Source: Robiginitomaculum sp. (GTDB lineage: Bacteria; Pseudomonadota; Alphaproteobacteria; Caulobacterales; Maricaulaceae). Taken from it: 64,000 nucleotides of DNA. Below are positions 27,572 through 36,796 of the stretch, piece after piece (within the stretch, counting starts at the first letter, position 1; each line of letters opens with the position of its first letter). Position numbers and translations under genes: made by a program. The stretch lies in the NCBI GenBank assembly GCA_002733605.1, contig NVWK01000001.1, forward strand, positions 62,001 to 126,000. The letters are read 5' to 3'. The notes below the pieces were generated by a model. It saw nothing but the letters and a program-made list of their open reading frames with translations. It ran no database searches and had not been told where the DNA came from.

Positions 27572-28566
27572 AATGTCCCTCTTTTTTTATGAAGGAAGCA
27601 TACAAACTCTAAGAAATTCATAATACAATCCTGAGGGGAAATATTTTCCTCTTCACCCCAACCACTTGCAAACAAAATTCGAGTAATTGTTTCAGGTTCG
27701 TCTTTAAATGTAATTTTCATACGCGCGATCTCGGCACGCGCCTGTTCCGATTGCCCCAAGACACTGCGGGCGCGCAACAACCGTACCCATCCATCCGTAT
27801 CTTTTGGATTGTCGAGTAATTTTTGAGAAAGCCCTTCGACCATGTCTTCAATCATGGCGCTTCGATCCTGTTCGCTCATTTGCGACGCCGCCTCCATATC
27901 CGCTACACTTGGGCCTGACGCACCGGATGCAGTCCCACTTTGTTGTGCAATAAATATCTTGGCCTGCTCCAACTCTACACGTGCATCGGAGTTATTATCT
28001 GTAAGTTCGACAACTCTGTTATAGGCAATAATCGCTTCATCATAACGCTTCAAACTCATCAAACTTCGCGCATATAAAACCCAGCCCTCGGCCGTATTTG
28101 CGTCCTTCTGCAACCTGCCTTCCAAACGTTTGACAAGCTGTTCAAGAGAGAGGTTGGCTTCCCCTTGCCGAGCCATTTTTTGGTTCAAAGCATCCGGCGG
28201 CGAAAGTGTTTGCAAAGCCCCTACCTGCGTTAGTTCTGGACGACCAAGCAGGATGTAAAGCCCGATAACGACACCCGAAAACACGACGAACAGGGACGAC
28301 AGCAAAAGTCTGGACGGGCCAGTATCAACACCAAGCGGCTTATTTTTGCTCGCCAGCAATGCCCGTTGCAAATCATTTTTCGCCGCTTCAAGCGTACGCG
28401 TATTCTCGCCACCCTCGGCGATTTGCGCCTCCAAGCGCTCAATTTGCGTCAGATAATCTGCCAGTTCCGTATCCTGAACTGCCTGCGGTGCCATTTTCGC
28501 GTAAAGCGGCTGTGTCACAAACAACAGCACAGCTAAAACCAATATACCCATCACCAACCAGATCAT
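27568..28566 (-). CDS. ccmI: cytochrome c maturation protein CcmI
   Basis: Part of the apocytochrome c chaperone that delivers protein to the CcmF-CcmH heme-ligation complex. The 332-residue protein has two membrane helices (near residues 2-20 and about 95-110), the conserved cytoplasmic Y-A-x2-A-P-Q and leucine-rich helix in between, and TPR-like repeats in the periplasmic part (A-N-T-A-E-G-W-V-L-Y-A-R-S-L and D-G-W-V-R-L-L-R-A-R-S). The last 25 residues look unlike the repeat and may be poorly conserved. Start and end both overlap the neighbours by 4 bp. Confidence 0.92.
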   Translation of the reverse strand: MIWLVMGILVLAVLLFVTQPLYAKMAPQAVQDTELADYLTQIERLEAQIAEGGENTRTLEAAKNDLQRALLASKNKPLGVDTGPSRLLLSSLFVVFSGVVIGLYILLGRPELTQVGALQTLSPPDALNQKMARQGEANLSLEQLVKRLEGRLQKDANTAEGWVLYARSLMSLKRYDEAIIAYNRVVELTDNNSDARVELEQAKIFIAQQSGTASGASGPSVADMEAASQMSEQDRSAMIEDMVEGLSQKLLDNPKDTDGWVRLLRARSVLGQSEQARAEIARMKITFKDEPETITRILFASGWGEEENISPQDCIMNFLEFVCFLHKKRGTL

Positions 28567-29024
28567 GAGGGAAGCTCCGTTTTTTTCATTAGATCCTGCA
28601 ACTTCTGTTGCTCGTCTTCGCTCAGAGGCACAAGTTCTACGCTTTTACGGGGCCGTCGACTTTGCACCACATACCATATGAGAAACACTGCCAAAAGGCC
28701 GAGAGGCGTCACCCAAAGCAACACGGTATTGGCCTGTAAAGGCGGCTTTAACAAAACGAAATCCCCATAGCGCTCACGCATATAGGCAATCACCTCGTCG
28801 TCACTATCCCCGGAGCGAATACGCTCGCGCACCAATACCCGCATATCCGCAGCCAAGGGTGCGTTGGAATTGTCGATAGATTGATTTTGGCAAACAACGC
28901 ACCGCAGGGATTTCCCCACATGGCGAGCCCGTTGCTCAATGTCCGCCTCGCTTGGCGTTTGCGCAAATGCCAAGGCGGAAGCAATCAGACACAGTCCGAA
29001 TATCAATACAGCCCGCATTCTCAT
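28563..29024 (-). CDS. ccmH: cytochrome c maturation protein CcmH
   Basis: Thioredoxin-independent thiol reductase of the heme-ligation complex (153 aa). It has a signal peptide, the L-R-C-V-V-C-Q motif (C42, C45), the long helix ending E-R-Y-G-D-F-V-L-L-K-P-P, and a C-terminal membrane helix. It keeps the apocytochrome CxxCH thiols reduced. Overlaps ccmG and ccmI by 4 bp each. Confidence 0.95.
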   Translation of the reverse strand: MRMRAVLIFGLCLIASALAFAQTPSEADIEQRARHVGKSLRCVVCQNQSIDNSNAPLAADMRVLVRERIRSGDSDDEVIAYMRERYGDFVLLKPPLQANTVLLWVTPLGLLAVFLIWYVVQSRRPRKSVELVPLSEDEQQKLQDLMKKTELPS

Positions 29025-29560
29025 GGTGCCTGCTCCAATTCCAGAACCAGGGGCTTCAAATCATGTTCCCAAATATCTTCGGTAATCGGCCCAACATGCT
29101 TATAACGAATTTGCCCTTTTTTATCGACAATAAAACTCTCCGGCGCCCCCGTAACCCCCAGATCAATCACCAATTTACTGTCCTCGTCAAAGGCAACCCG
29201 CGTGTAGGGATTGCCGCCGCGTTCCAGCCAACGCATGCCCTTCTCCCGCGTGTCCTTCCAGTCTACGCCGAACAAGACGATCTCTTTCTCACGGGCAAGC
29301 TTCATCAACATGCCGTGTTCCTGGCCGCACGCCACACACCATGAGCCAAAAATATTGACCAAAGTCACCTGCCCTTGCAAATCGCGATTATCCAGTATTT
29401 GCGTCTCATCAAATAAATCAGGTAGTTCAAATTGTGGAAATGGGCGATTGATCAATTGCGAAGGCAGGATACTCGGATCCTTGGTCAACCCGACGGCAAA
29501 GGCAATCCCGAGCGCCAAAAATATGAACAGGGGCAGCAGAGCTTTCAAACTGATTTTCAT
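29021..29560 (-). CDS. ccmG: cytochrome c maturation thioredoxin CcmG (DsbE)
   Basis: Membrane-anchored periplasmic thioredoxin-like protein (179 aa). One helix at about residues 7-24 anchors it, and the active site is W74-C75-V-A-C78. The family block N-I-F-G-S-W-C and the later F-D-E-D-S-K-L-V-I-D-L-G-V-T-G-A-P-E segment are present; the cis-proline region is G-A-P-E-S-F. It reduces apocytochrome c for heme attachment. ATGA overlaps on both sides. Confidence 0.95.
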   Translation of the reverse strand: MKISLKALLPLFIFLALGIAFAVGLTKDPSILPSQLINRPFPQFELPDLFDETQILDNRDLQGQVTLVNIFGSWCVACGQEHGMLMKLAREKEIVLFGVDWKDTREKGMRWLERGGNPYTRVAFDEDSKLVIDLGVTGAPESFIVDKKGQIRYKHVGPITEDIWEHDLKPLVLELEQAP

Positions 29561-31470
29561 CGTTTACGCTCCCACAAAGACACAAATCCGGCCAGCGCCA
29601 TCATCAACGCCCCCAACCATATCCAGCAGACCATGGGATGGGTATACGCTCGCACGACCCAACCTTTTTCGGCATCCCCGTCCCCAATCCCGACATACAA
29701 ATTCCGCATGGGGCGCACTTGAATGCCCGCCTCGGAGGTAATCATTTGCCGCACAGGATAAAAACGGCGCGCACTGTGCAAAACCGTGACAGTTTTACCG
29801 TTTTTAGTGACCCTCACATCCCCTTTCAAAAACTGATAGTTTTCTTCCTGTCCCGGGGTCATCTTCTCTAAAGTAAATTCATACCCACCAACGCTCATAT
29901 GCGCACCGATTTTCAAGAGCTGAACATCCTCTTTGGCCCAAACCGACATAGACGTAATACCCGCCATAGCAATCGCCATACCCAGATGGGCAATGAAAAA
30001 CCCGTAGACGGCGCCCGGTTGGGCCAGAAAACGCTGCCCCATGCCCGGCTTACCAAACCCGATTTTGCGTCCAAAGACCACGCATGTACTGACCGCAAGA
30101 TACGCCGCAACACCCATGCTGATCGCGCCCAGCACCGAACGTCCATATAAATACACCAACAACCCAACAACCGAGATCAGCAAGCCAAATTTCAATATGA
30201 GCGGACGTATGTTAGCCCAACTATCCTGCCGCCATTTCATCAAAGGCCCAACACCCATAAACCCGATCAACACCACCATAATCGGCGCAAAAGTTGCGTC
30301 AAAATACGGGGCGCCTACCGAAATTTTATCATTGGAAAATGTCTCGACGATCAAAGGATAGAACGTCCCTAAAAACACGGTTACCGTCGCCGCAATCAAC
30401 AGCAGGTTATTGAGAACCAACCCGCCTTCTTTGGAAATTAAAGTAAACCCCGGCCCGCCGCGCAACACATGTGCCCTGACCGCATACAGGCTCAAAGCCC
30501 CGCCCGTCGCAATCACCAACAAAACCAGAATAAACACCCCTCGCGCCGGATCAACGGCAAAAGAATGTACACTGGTCAATACACCGGAACGCACAACAAA
30601 TGTCCCGATCAGGCTGAGCGAAAAGGCGGTGATCCCCAACAGGATTGTCCAGTTCGCCATGCTGTGCCGTTTGCCCAGCACCATAAGCGAATGCAACAAC
30701 GCCGTCCCGACCAACCAGGGCAGAAAGGCCACGTTCTCAACAGGGTCCCAACCCCACCAGCCGCCCCAGCCAAGCTCGTAATAAGCCCACACACTGCCCA
30801 TCGTAATACCGATGGTCAGGAAACACCACGCGATCAATACCCATGGCCGCAGCCAGCGTGCCCACACCGCGTCCACTCGTCCTTCGATCAACGCTGCAAC
30901 TGAAAACGAAAACGCCATAGAAAACCCGACATAGCCCAAATACAAAAACGGTGGATGAAAGGCCAGCCCGGGGTCTTGCAAAAGCGGGTTCAACCCCTGC
31001 CCATTTATCGGCACAGGATTAAGCCGTAAAAACGGATTGGAGGTAAACAGGATAAAGGCCAAAAACCCGACCCCGATCATGCCCTGCACCGCCAACGCCC
31101 GCGCTTTCAAACTGGCAGGCAAAGTCTTGCCAAACACCGGAACACAGGCCCCAAAAACACTGAGCATCAGCACCCAAAGCAACATCGAGCCTTCATGATT
31201 ACCCCATACCCCACTAATTTTGTAGAGCAATGGTTTATCCGTATGGGAGTTAAAAGCTGCCAGCTGCACCGAAAAATCAGAATTGATAAAAATCAACGTC
31301 AACGCACTAAATGCGCTCAGCACGAGAATGAATTGCGCCAGTGCCGCCCGATCCGCAAACGCCATCAACCGTGCGTCCCGCCGCGCGGCTCCCACCATAG
31401 GCAGTACGGATTGCGCCCCTGCAATAAGCAGTGCCAAAATCAGCGTAATCTGTCCAAATTCTGCAATCAT
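29557..31470 (-). CDS. ccmF: heme lyase CcmF
   Basis: Large membrane protein of the cytochrome c maturation system I (637 aa), which ligates heme to apocytochrome c. The WWD heme-binding motif is G-W-G-G-W-W-G-W-D-P-V-E-N, with about fourteen membrane helices around it and a large periplasmic loop near the end. It is the first gene of the ccmF-G-H-I-gdhA run. ccmE and ccmABCD, which usually accompany it, are not in the window. Confidence 0.96.
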   Translation of the reverse strand: MIAEFGQITLILALLIAGAQSVLPMVGAARRDARLMAFADRAALAQFILVLSAFSALTLIFINSDFSVQLAAFNSHTDKPLLYKISGVWGNHEGSMLLWVLMLSVFGACVPVFGKTLPASLKARALAVQGMIGVGFLAFILFTSNPFLRLNPVPINGQGLNPLLQDPGLAFHPPFLYLGYVGFSMAFSFSVAALIEGRVDAVWARWLRPWVLIAWCFLTIGITMGSVWAYYELGWGGWWGWDPVENVAFLPWLVGTALLHSLMVLGKRHSMANWTILLGITAFSLSLIGTFVVRSGVLTSVHSFAVDPARGVFILVLLVIATGGALSLYAVRAHVLRGGPGFTLISKEGGLVLNNLLLIAATVTVFLGTFYPLIVETFSNDKISVGAPYFDATFAPIMVVLIGFMGVGPLMKWRQDSWANIRPLILKFGLLISVVGLLVYLYGRSVLGAISMGVAAYLAVSTCVVFGRKIGFGKPGMGQRFLAQPGAVYGFFIAHLGMAIAMAGITSMSVWAKEDVQLLKIGAHMSVGGYEFTLEKMTPGQEENYQFLKGDVRVTKNGKTVTVLHSARRFYPVRQMITSEAGIQVRPMRNLYVGIGDGDAEKGWVVRAYTHPMVCWIWLGALMMALAGFVSLWERKR

Positions 31471-31696
31471 TCTTGGTCCTTACCCTATTTGCAGTCCTCT
31501 TATACGCCCCTGCATTCGCTCTACAATGCTAAACCGATGTCAGACTCCGTTTTATCTGCGACACCTATCGCATATAGCGATCCTGCCCTAGTACAAACTG
31601 GGTTTCAATGAGACACATCTGCCATTTTGTCTTTCATCACGCTTTACCTCTCCGCCTCCCTTGGTTAGGGTGCGGCAAAATTATGGAGACCTTGAA

Positions 31697-33601
31697 ATGC
31701 GCTTTTTTAAACCAGCCTTACTCACAGCCACAGCCCTGACCCTTGCGTTAGGCGCGTGTTCTGCACCAACACCCGAAACGCAGGCACCGGCCATCGAACA
31801 AACTATCCAAAAAATCATCAAACATGACAAATTCACCTACGCGAATTACGATCAGGTACAAGTGACACATCTCGATCTTGATCTGGATGTTAAATTTGAC
31901 GAAAAAGTCCTCGACGGCATGGCCACACTTGATTTCAAACGGATCGTTGAAGGCAGCACCGAGCTTGTTCTCGATAGCCGCAACCTTCTCGTCAAAGCCG
32001 TCGCTATCGAAAATGCGGACGGGGAATGGACACCGGCAGATTACACATTGGGCGAAGCGGATGCAGCGTTTGGCTCCCGGTTTTCGATCAATATCGGTGA
32101 AACCGCTACCAAAGTCCGCATTGGCTACCGTACCAGCCCCGACGCAGAGGGCCTGCAATGGCTATCGCCTGCGCAAACTGCGGGTAAGAAACACCCTTAT
32201 CTGTTCTCGCAAGCCCAAACCATAAACGCCCGTACAATGGCTCCCCTGCAAGACACACCAGCCGTACGGATCACCTACACGGCGACATTGCGCACCCCGC
32301 CAGAGCTTCTGGCCCTGATGAGTGCGGAGCAGGACACAGGCCCAATCGACGGCGAATACCACTTCTCAATGCCGCAACCCATCCCGTCCTATTTGCTCGC
32401 GATCGCAGTTGGCGACATAAAGTTCAAAGCCATCAATGATCATATCGGTGTCTACGCCGAGCAATATATTCTGGATGCATCTGCGGCGGAATTCGAAGAC
32501 ACCCCCCTCATGGAGCAATCCAATGCCAAGCTTTATGGCCCTTACCGCTGGGGACGCTATGATTTGATCGTGCTCCCGCCCAGCTTCCCGTTTGGCGGCA
32601 TGGAAAACCCGCGCCTGTCGTTCATGACCCCGACCTTGATCGCCGGAGATAAAAGCCTGACCAATGTTGTCGCCCACGAGCTTGCCCATTCTTGGTCCGG
32701 CAATCTGGTCACAAATTCCAACTGGCGCGATGCGTGGCTCAATGAAGGCTTCACATCCTATGTTGAAAACCGGGTGATGGAAGATTTATACGGCAAAGAC
32801 CGCGCCGTGATGGAACAAGCCCTCAGCCTGGAAGATTTAAAACGTGACATCGCCGATGCCGCACGTCCCGAACTGACCCAGCTTAAACTTCCTGTGGATA
32901 TGGCCCATCCTGATGATGCGTTTTCTCAAGTCGCCTATGTCAAAGGACAATTCTTCCTGATGTTCCTTGAACAGCGGTTCGGACGCGCCAATTTCGATGC
33001 ATTTTTGAAACAGTATTTCGACCATTTCGCCTTCCAGAGCATAACGACAGAGGACTTCATCACCTATTTACACGATGAGCTACATGTTAAAAACCCTGAC
33101 GCACTCACAAAAGAAGAGCTAAATGAATGGGTCTACCAGCCGGGCCTGCCTGCAACGGCCGCCGATCCACAATCCTCTGCATTTGAGAATGTGAGTGCCC
33201 AGCAAGCAAAATGGCTAAAAGGCGACACATCCGCTGCAAATATTGAAACAGCAGGCTGGTCAACCCATGAATGGCTTCATTTCTTGAACAACTTACCATC
33301 CGGCCTGAGCCAAGCCCAATTTGCCGAGCTTGACGCCGCCTTCAGCCTGACCGGAACGCAAAACGCGGAAACAGCCTTCGCATGGTATATGCAGACAATT
33401 CAGGGCGGCTATGCCCCTGCAACGAATGCACTTGAAAGCTTCCTGATGAGTGTGGGGCGTGGCAAGTTCATTTATCGTTTGTACAACGCATTAAACCAAA
33501 ACGGACAGTCCGAGTGGGCCCAAGATGTATTTTCTCGCGCCAAACCCGGTTATCATCCGATTGCCCAGCGCCGTATAAGTGACATTTTAAGCCCAAAATA
33601 G
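31697..33601 (+). CDS. lipoprotein M1 family aminopeptidase (LTA4H-like)
   Basis: A 634-residue zinc aminopeptidase of family M1, close to leukotriene A4 hydrolase-type enzymes. The first 20 residues form a lipoprotein signal ending L-G-A-C. The exopeptidase motif is G-G-M-E-N, and the zinc site is H327-E-L-A-H331 with E350 (N-E-G-F-T-S-Y), the normal H-E-x2-H-x18-E spacing. A C-terminal helical domain follows. The ATG at 31697 has GGAGA ahead of it. It probably works in the periplasm on imported or released peptides. Substrate undetermined. Confidence 0.94.
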   Translation: MRFFKPALLTATALTLALGACSAPTPETQAPAIEQTIQKIIKHDKFTYANYDQVQVTHLDLDLDVKFDEKVLDGMATLDFKRIVEGSTELVLDSRNLLVKAVAIENADGEWTPADYTLGEADAAFGSRFSINIGETATKVRIGYRTSPDAEGLQWLSPAQTAGKKHPYLFSQAQTINARTMAPLQDTPAVRITYTATLRTPPELLALMSAEQDTGPIDGEYHFSMPQPIPSYLLAIAVGDIKFKAINDHIGVYAEQYILDASAAEFEDTPLMEQSNAKLYGPYRWGRYDLIVLPPSFPFGGMENPRLSFMTPTLIAGDKSLTNVVAHELAHSWSGNLVTNSNWRDAWLNEGFTSYVENRVMEDLYGKDRAVMEQALSLEDLKRDIADAARPELTQLKLPVDMAHPDDAFSQVAYVKGQFFLMFLEQRFGRANFDAFLKQYFDHFAFQSITTEDFITYLHDELHVKNPDALTKEELNEWVYQPGLPATAADPQSSAFENVSAQQAKWLKGDTSAANIETAGWSTHEWLHFLNNLPSGLSQAQFAELDAAFSLTGTQNAETAFAWYMQTIQGGYAPATNALESFLMSVGRGKFIYRLYNALNQNGQSEWAQDVFSRAKPGYHPIAQRRISDILSPK

Positions 33602-34026
33602 GGGAAAACGGGGCAAAACAGCCCCCAAAATGAACCTAAGATAAACACATTTGAATTGTGGCGGAAATGGGGCGGCGCCGTTCAGCCAGCGTTCAACGCG
33701 CGCCCCTATATCTAGACTTGCGTGCGTCCCCGCTGTCCATTCTCCCCCTCGAGATTGGTTGCACAAAATGTAACTGGCAGCACACGTAGCAAGGCGGATG
33801 AAGACTGTTTTCTCTCTCTCACAGTCTTCTCCGCTTTGTCTTTTCTACATATGTGGTTTCCACGCCTTGCCCACACATATGAGTTTTATTACACACCCTC
33901 CATTCCGCTCATACCCACGAACGTGGGTATCCAGTACTTTGGGCAATATGATAGGCAAAGTGTTGCTTCGCCCCTCACCCAATGCGCGGATAAAGACCTA
34001 GCTCCCCGATGTCTCGGGGATAAGCG
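33602..34026. other. intergenic region with repeat pair
   Basis: About 425 bp between the convergent M1 peptidase and VOC genes with no convincing gene. An open frame runs through part of it into the VOC gene on the other strand, but it has no family-like sequence. The region holds one member of the palindromic repeat family (33906-34026) and G/C-rich runs near 33600-33640. I see no intrinsic terminator with a T-run. Confidence 0.6.
33906..34026. repeat. divergent pair of palindromic repeats
   Basis: The left unit (33906 to about 33933) has the same CGCTCAT start and ATCCAG end as the repeat near 8218, but its stem is changed to ATACCCACG-A-ACGTGGGTAT. The right unit (33997-34026) is the inverted form, CTAGCTCCCCGA-TGT-CTCGGGGATAAGCG. 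Paired changes keep each stem able to fold while the flanks stay conserved. The two units are 63 bp apart and lie at the junction of convergent genes. Confidence 0.75.
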
Positions 34027-34389
34027 TCACGAATTGTCTTGCCACAGCTCGATCTTCACTCCCTCAGGGTCTATGAACCAGCCAAAAACCCCATACCCTT
34101 CGTCGCTAATCTCACCGATAATTTCAGCCCCACCAGCACGGGCTTTGTCGAGCATAGCGGGCACATCATCGACCCGTAGATTGATCATAAAGCGCGCAGT
34201 AGACGGATTAAAATACTCCGTATCCTCGGGAAACGTACTGAAAAGCGTGAAGGCTTTCCCGTCATTTTTCCATTCCATGGAACCCCATTCAGAAATTTCC
34301 ACCCCCATATGGGTCTTCCACCAATCTGTATAAGCTTTCGTGTCTTTACACCGAAGAAACACCCCGCCAACGCCTAATATTTTTGCCAT
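34027..34389 (-). CDS. VOC superfamily protein (glyoxalase/bleomycin-resistance fold)
   Basis: A 120-residue VOC-fold protein. It opens with G-V-G-G-V-F-L-R-C-K-D and ends with D-P-E-G-V-K-I-E-L-W-Q, the usual metal-site and C-terminal pattern with E in the last strand. Function is undefined; such proteins range from lyases to dioxygenases. ATG at 34389 has a GGAG site and gives the normal length; upstream in-frame codons only add non-family residues. It points towards the M1 peptidase gene and is divergent from the small membrane protein. Confidence 0.88.
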   Translation of the reverse strand: MAKILGVGGVFLRCKDTKAYTDWWKTHMGVEISEWGSMEWKNDGKAFTLFSTFPEDTEYFNPSTARFMINLRVDDVPAMLDKARAGGAEIIGEISDEGYGVFGWFIDPEGVKIELWQDNS

Positions 34390-34525
34390 AAAATCTCCAT
34401 TCACCTCATGTTCAACAATATGCATGATAAGTAAAGACTTTCGTTCTTTCAAGTCTTGGCCTTTAGGCGCAAGCCCTGTATAGCACGTAGAGAATCTATT
34501 CGTTTTCATCATTCGAGGCATAATT

Positions 34526-34666
34526 ATGGCTATAATTTCAGGACTACTTCAATCCGGCGTCACTATTTTCGGTCTGTTTACGATGGACCCGGCCTTGTTT
34601 GCATTTGTACTTGTCGCCATTGTATTTGGCGGGCTGAACCTGCTTGAATACAAAAAATTCTGGTAG
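34526..34666 (+). CDS. 46-residue membrane protein upstream of the Na+/Ca2+ exchanger
   Basis: A short open frame of 46 codons begins at ATG 34526 with GAGG at 34515-34518, 7 nt ahead. The product starts MAIISGLLQSG, has one hydrophobic stretch (about residues 24-39, A-L-F-A-F-V-L-V-A-I-V-F) and ends E-Y-K-K-F-W, a basic aromatic tail. It does not match a family I recognise. Its stop overlaps the AGGA ribosome site of the TTG-started exchanger 10 nt further on, so the two are probably coupled. Real or chance is uncertain, but the ribosome site, hydrophobic pattern and neighbour support it. Confidence 0.55.
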   Translation: MAIISGLLQSGVTIFGLFTMDPALFAFVLVAIVFGGLNLLEYKKFW

Positions 34667-34676
34667 GACAATTTAA

Positions 34677-35657
34677 TTGTCTCCAACCATTCTTCAATTC
34701 CTGTTTCTTGTTGCCGGGGTTATTCTCTTGCTTTTGGCAGGCGATCTACTTGTGCGCGGTGCAGCCGCTCTCGCGCGCAAATGGGGCATTCCCTCACTCA
34801 TCGTTGGTTTGACCATTGTTGCCTTTGGCACATCCGCACCGGAATTGGTCGTCAGTGTACAAGCCGTCTTAAGCGGCGCCAGCGAGCTTGCAATTGGTAA
34901 TGTCGTTGGCTCCAACATTGCAAATGTTTTACTGGTTTTAGGTGTGCCTGCCGTCATTATGTCCATTCCAACCAATGTGGCTGGCGTAGCCCGTAATGTT
35001 GGTGTCGCCGTTTTCGCCACCTTAGTCTTGATAATTCTCATGCTTATCCCCGGCCCGCTTGTTTTCTGGCAAGGCGCAATTTTGTTTGGCGGCATCATCC
35101 TGTATTTACTTTGGATGTTCGGCCTTGCAAAAACCGGCGCCGAAGACCCAACCCTGAGCGAGATGGCAGATATCGACCATATGGACGGACTGCCAAAGAG
35201 CAATGCTGCCATCACATTTTTCATACTTTTCGGTATTGTCGGCTTGGCCTTTGGCGGCAATCTCATCGTAGGAAATGCAATAAAAATAGCAACGTCCCTA
35301 GGCGTCAGCGAGGCCATGATCGGCCTGACAATCGTTGCCATCGGCACCTCGCTTCCCGAATTGGCTACCGTCATGGTGGCTGCATGGCGCGGACACACCG
35401 ATGTCGCGATCGGCAATGTGTTAGGCTCGAATGTATTTAATATCTTTGCTGTACTTGGCGTGACCGCCATGGTCGGCCCGATTGCCGTCCCTGACGGTTT
35501 CCTGATTTTTGATGTCTGGGTTATGTTGGCCACCATTGTGGCACTGGGCGTTTTTATCTTACGGCGCGCGCCCATTGGCCGCAAAATCGGCGTTGTCTTC
35601 TTGTTGGGTTACGCACTGTTTATCGCAGCTGCGGTCAAGGCCTCACTTGGCGCGTAA
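34677..35657 (+). CDS. calcium/sodium antiporter (CaCA family, YrbG-like)
   Basis: Inner-membrane cation exchanger of 326 residues with about ten helices and two inverted alpha-repeats. Both signature motifs are present: F-G-T-S-A-P-E with G-N-V-V-G-S-N-I-A-N in the first half, and I-G-T-S-L-P-E with G-N-V-L-G-S-N-V-F-N in the second. It would move Ca2+ (or K+) against Na+ or H+. The start is TTG at 34677, 8 nt after AGGA; there is no nearby ATG. The small membrane protein immediately upstream may be linked to it. Confidence 0.92.
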   Translation: MSPTILQFLFLVAGVILLLLAGDLLVRGAAALARKWGIPSLIVGLTIVAFGTSAPELVVSVQAVLSGASELAIGNVVGSNIANVLLVLGVPAVIMSIPTNVAGVARNVGVAVFATLVLIILMLIPGPLVFWQGAILFGGIILYLLWMFGLAKTGAEDPTLSEMADIDHMDGLPKSNAAITFFILFGIVGLAFGGNLIVGNAIKIATSLGVSEAMIGLTIVAIGTSLPELATVMVAAWRGHTDVAIGNVLGSNVFNIFAVLGVTAMVGPIAVPDGFLIFDVWVMLATIVALGVFILRRAPIGRKIGVVFLLGYALFIAAAVKASLGA

Positions 35658-35681
35658 GTTTAGGCGTGCTAGCCTGCAATC

Positions 35682-36413
35682 ATGACCAAATCAGTCCTCA
35701 TCACCGGCGCAGGCACCCGCATAGGCAAGACCTTGGCCAAAGGTCTACACGCAGACGGATGGTCTGTCGCTATCCACTATAACCGCTCGCGGGAAACGGC
35801 CGAAGCCCTAGCTGCAGAGATGGGCGAAAATGTAGCGCTGGTACAGGCAAACCTCAATGTGCCTGACGAAATTCAAACCCTCATACCCCGGGCCATAAAA
35901 GCACTCGGCACCCCCCTCACCGCGCTGATCAACAATGCGTCAACCTTCACTCCCGATGAAGCCCAGAGCTTTACATCGGCCCTATACAGCCATCATATGG
36001 ATATAAATTTGAAAGCGCCTCTGCTCTTGGCCCAAAGCTTTGCCCAGAACTTTGGAAAGACTCTGCCCTCAACCACATCCGGCGTCATCATAAACATGAT
36101 CGACCAGCGGGTCTTAAAACCCAGCCCCGACTATTTCACCTATGCTTTGTCGAAATCCGCTCTCTACGCCGCCACGCAAACACTGGCGCAAGCCCTCGCC
36201 CCGCGCATCCGTGTGTGCGGCATTGGCCCCGGCCCGAGCCTGCAAAACAAACACCAAAGCCCGGCCGATTTCGCAGCAGAGATCGACGCAACTTTGCTGA
36301 AAAGCGGCTCCCCGCCAGACACCATATTGCATGCAGTGCGCTACCTTCTTTCCGCCGAAGCTGTGACCGGACAAATGATCGCCGTGGACGGCGGTGAACA
36401 TTTGATTTTTTAA
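35682..36413 (+). CDS. pteridine reductase-like SDR
   Basis: A 243-residue SDR. The nucleotide motif is T8-G-A-G-T-R13-I-G15, which is the TGxxxRxG form that marks pteridine reductases (PTR1/FolM) rather than general SDRs. Mid-sequence D and Y-x3-K are present (M-I-D-Q-R-V and Y-A-L-S-K). folB follows 9 nt later. So it probably reduces dihydropterins in folate or biopterin metabolism. That role is supported by both motif and neighbour. Confidence 0.85.
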   Translation: MTKSVLITGAGTRIGKTLAKGLHADGWSVAIHYNRSRETAEALAAEMGENVALVQANLNVPDEIQTLIPRAIKALGTPLTALINNASTFTPDEAQSFTSALYSHHMDINLKAPLLLAQSFAQNFGKTLPSTTSGVIINMIDQRVLKPSPDYFTYALSKSALYAATQTLAQALAPRIRVCGIGPGPSLQNKHQSPADFAAEIDATLLKSGSPPDTILHAVRYLLSAEAVTGQMIAVDGGEHLIF

Positions 36414-36421
36414 GGCCTGAT

Positions 36422-36796
36422 ATGTCATTTACCTCGCACACAACCATTTTCGTAAAAGGCCTCGAGGTGCAGGCCTCGATCGGCATACATCCCCATGAAT
36501 ATGAAAGCACCCAACTTATCATTATTGATGTCGAACTTGATTTGGGTGCACTCCCGCCCCCCGAAGAGGACCGTCTCGCGGAAACGCTCGATTATAGCAT
36601 GGTTGCCGATAAAGCCGCCGAATTTGCCCAGGAAGCCCATGTGCAGCTTGTAGAAACACTGGCAAACCGCATAGCCCAATGGGCACTGGAAACGGACGAA
36701 CGGGTCTTGGCCTGCAAAGTCTGCATTGCCAAACCCCACGCCCTGATTAACGCGGACACGGCCGGTGTAGAGATCGTTTTGAAACGACATGGATAA
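36422..36796 (+). CDS. folB: dihydroneopterin aldolase
   Basis: Folate pathway enzyme that converts dihydroneopterin to 6-hydroxymethyldihydropterin. The 124-residue protein has the tunnelling fold pattern: an early V-x-A-S-I-G-I-H-P-H-E-Y, E-T-L-D-Y near the middle, and a late C-I-A-K-P-H-A. The catalytic lysine position in K-P-H is kept. It overlaps uvrC by 8 bp, and the pteridine reductase lies just upstream; folE is at 4.4-5 kb. Confidence 0.94.
   Translation: MSFTSHTTIFVKGLEVQASIGIHPHEYESTQLIIIDVELDLGALPPPEEDRLAETLDYSMVADKAAEFAQEAHVQLVETLANRIAQWALETDERVLACKVCIAKPHALINADTAGVEIVLKRHG

Noticed and set aside
33600..33720. possible tRNA or structured RNA in G/C-rich stretch
   Set aside because: No T-loop, anticodon arm or CCA end could be assembled.
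33722..34333. 203-residue plus-strand frame over the repeat region and VOC gene
   Set aside because: Runs through palindromic repeats and antisense to the VOC gene, with no ribosome site or family pattern.
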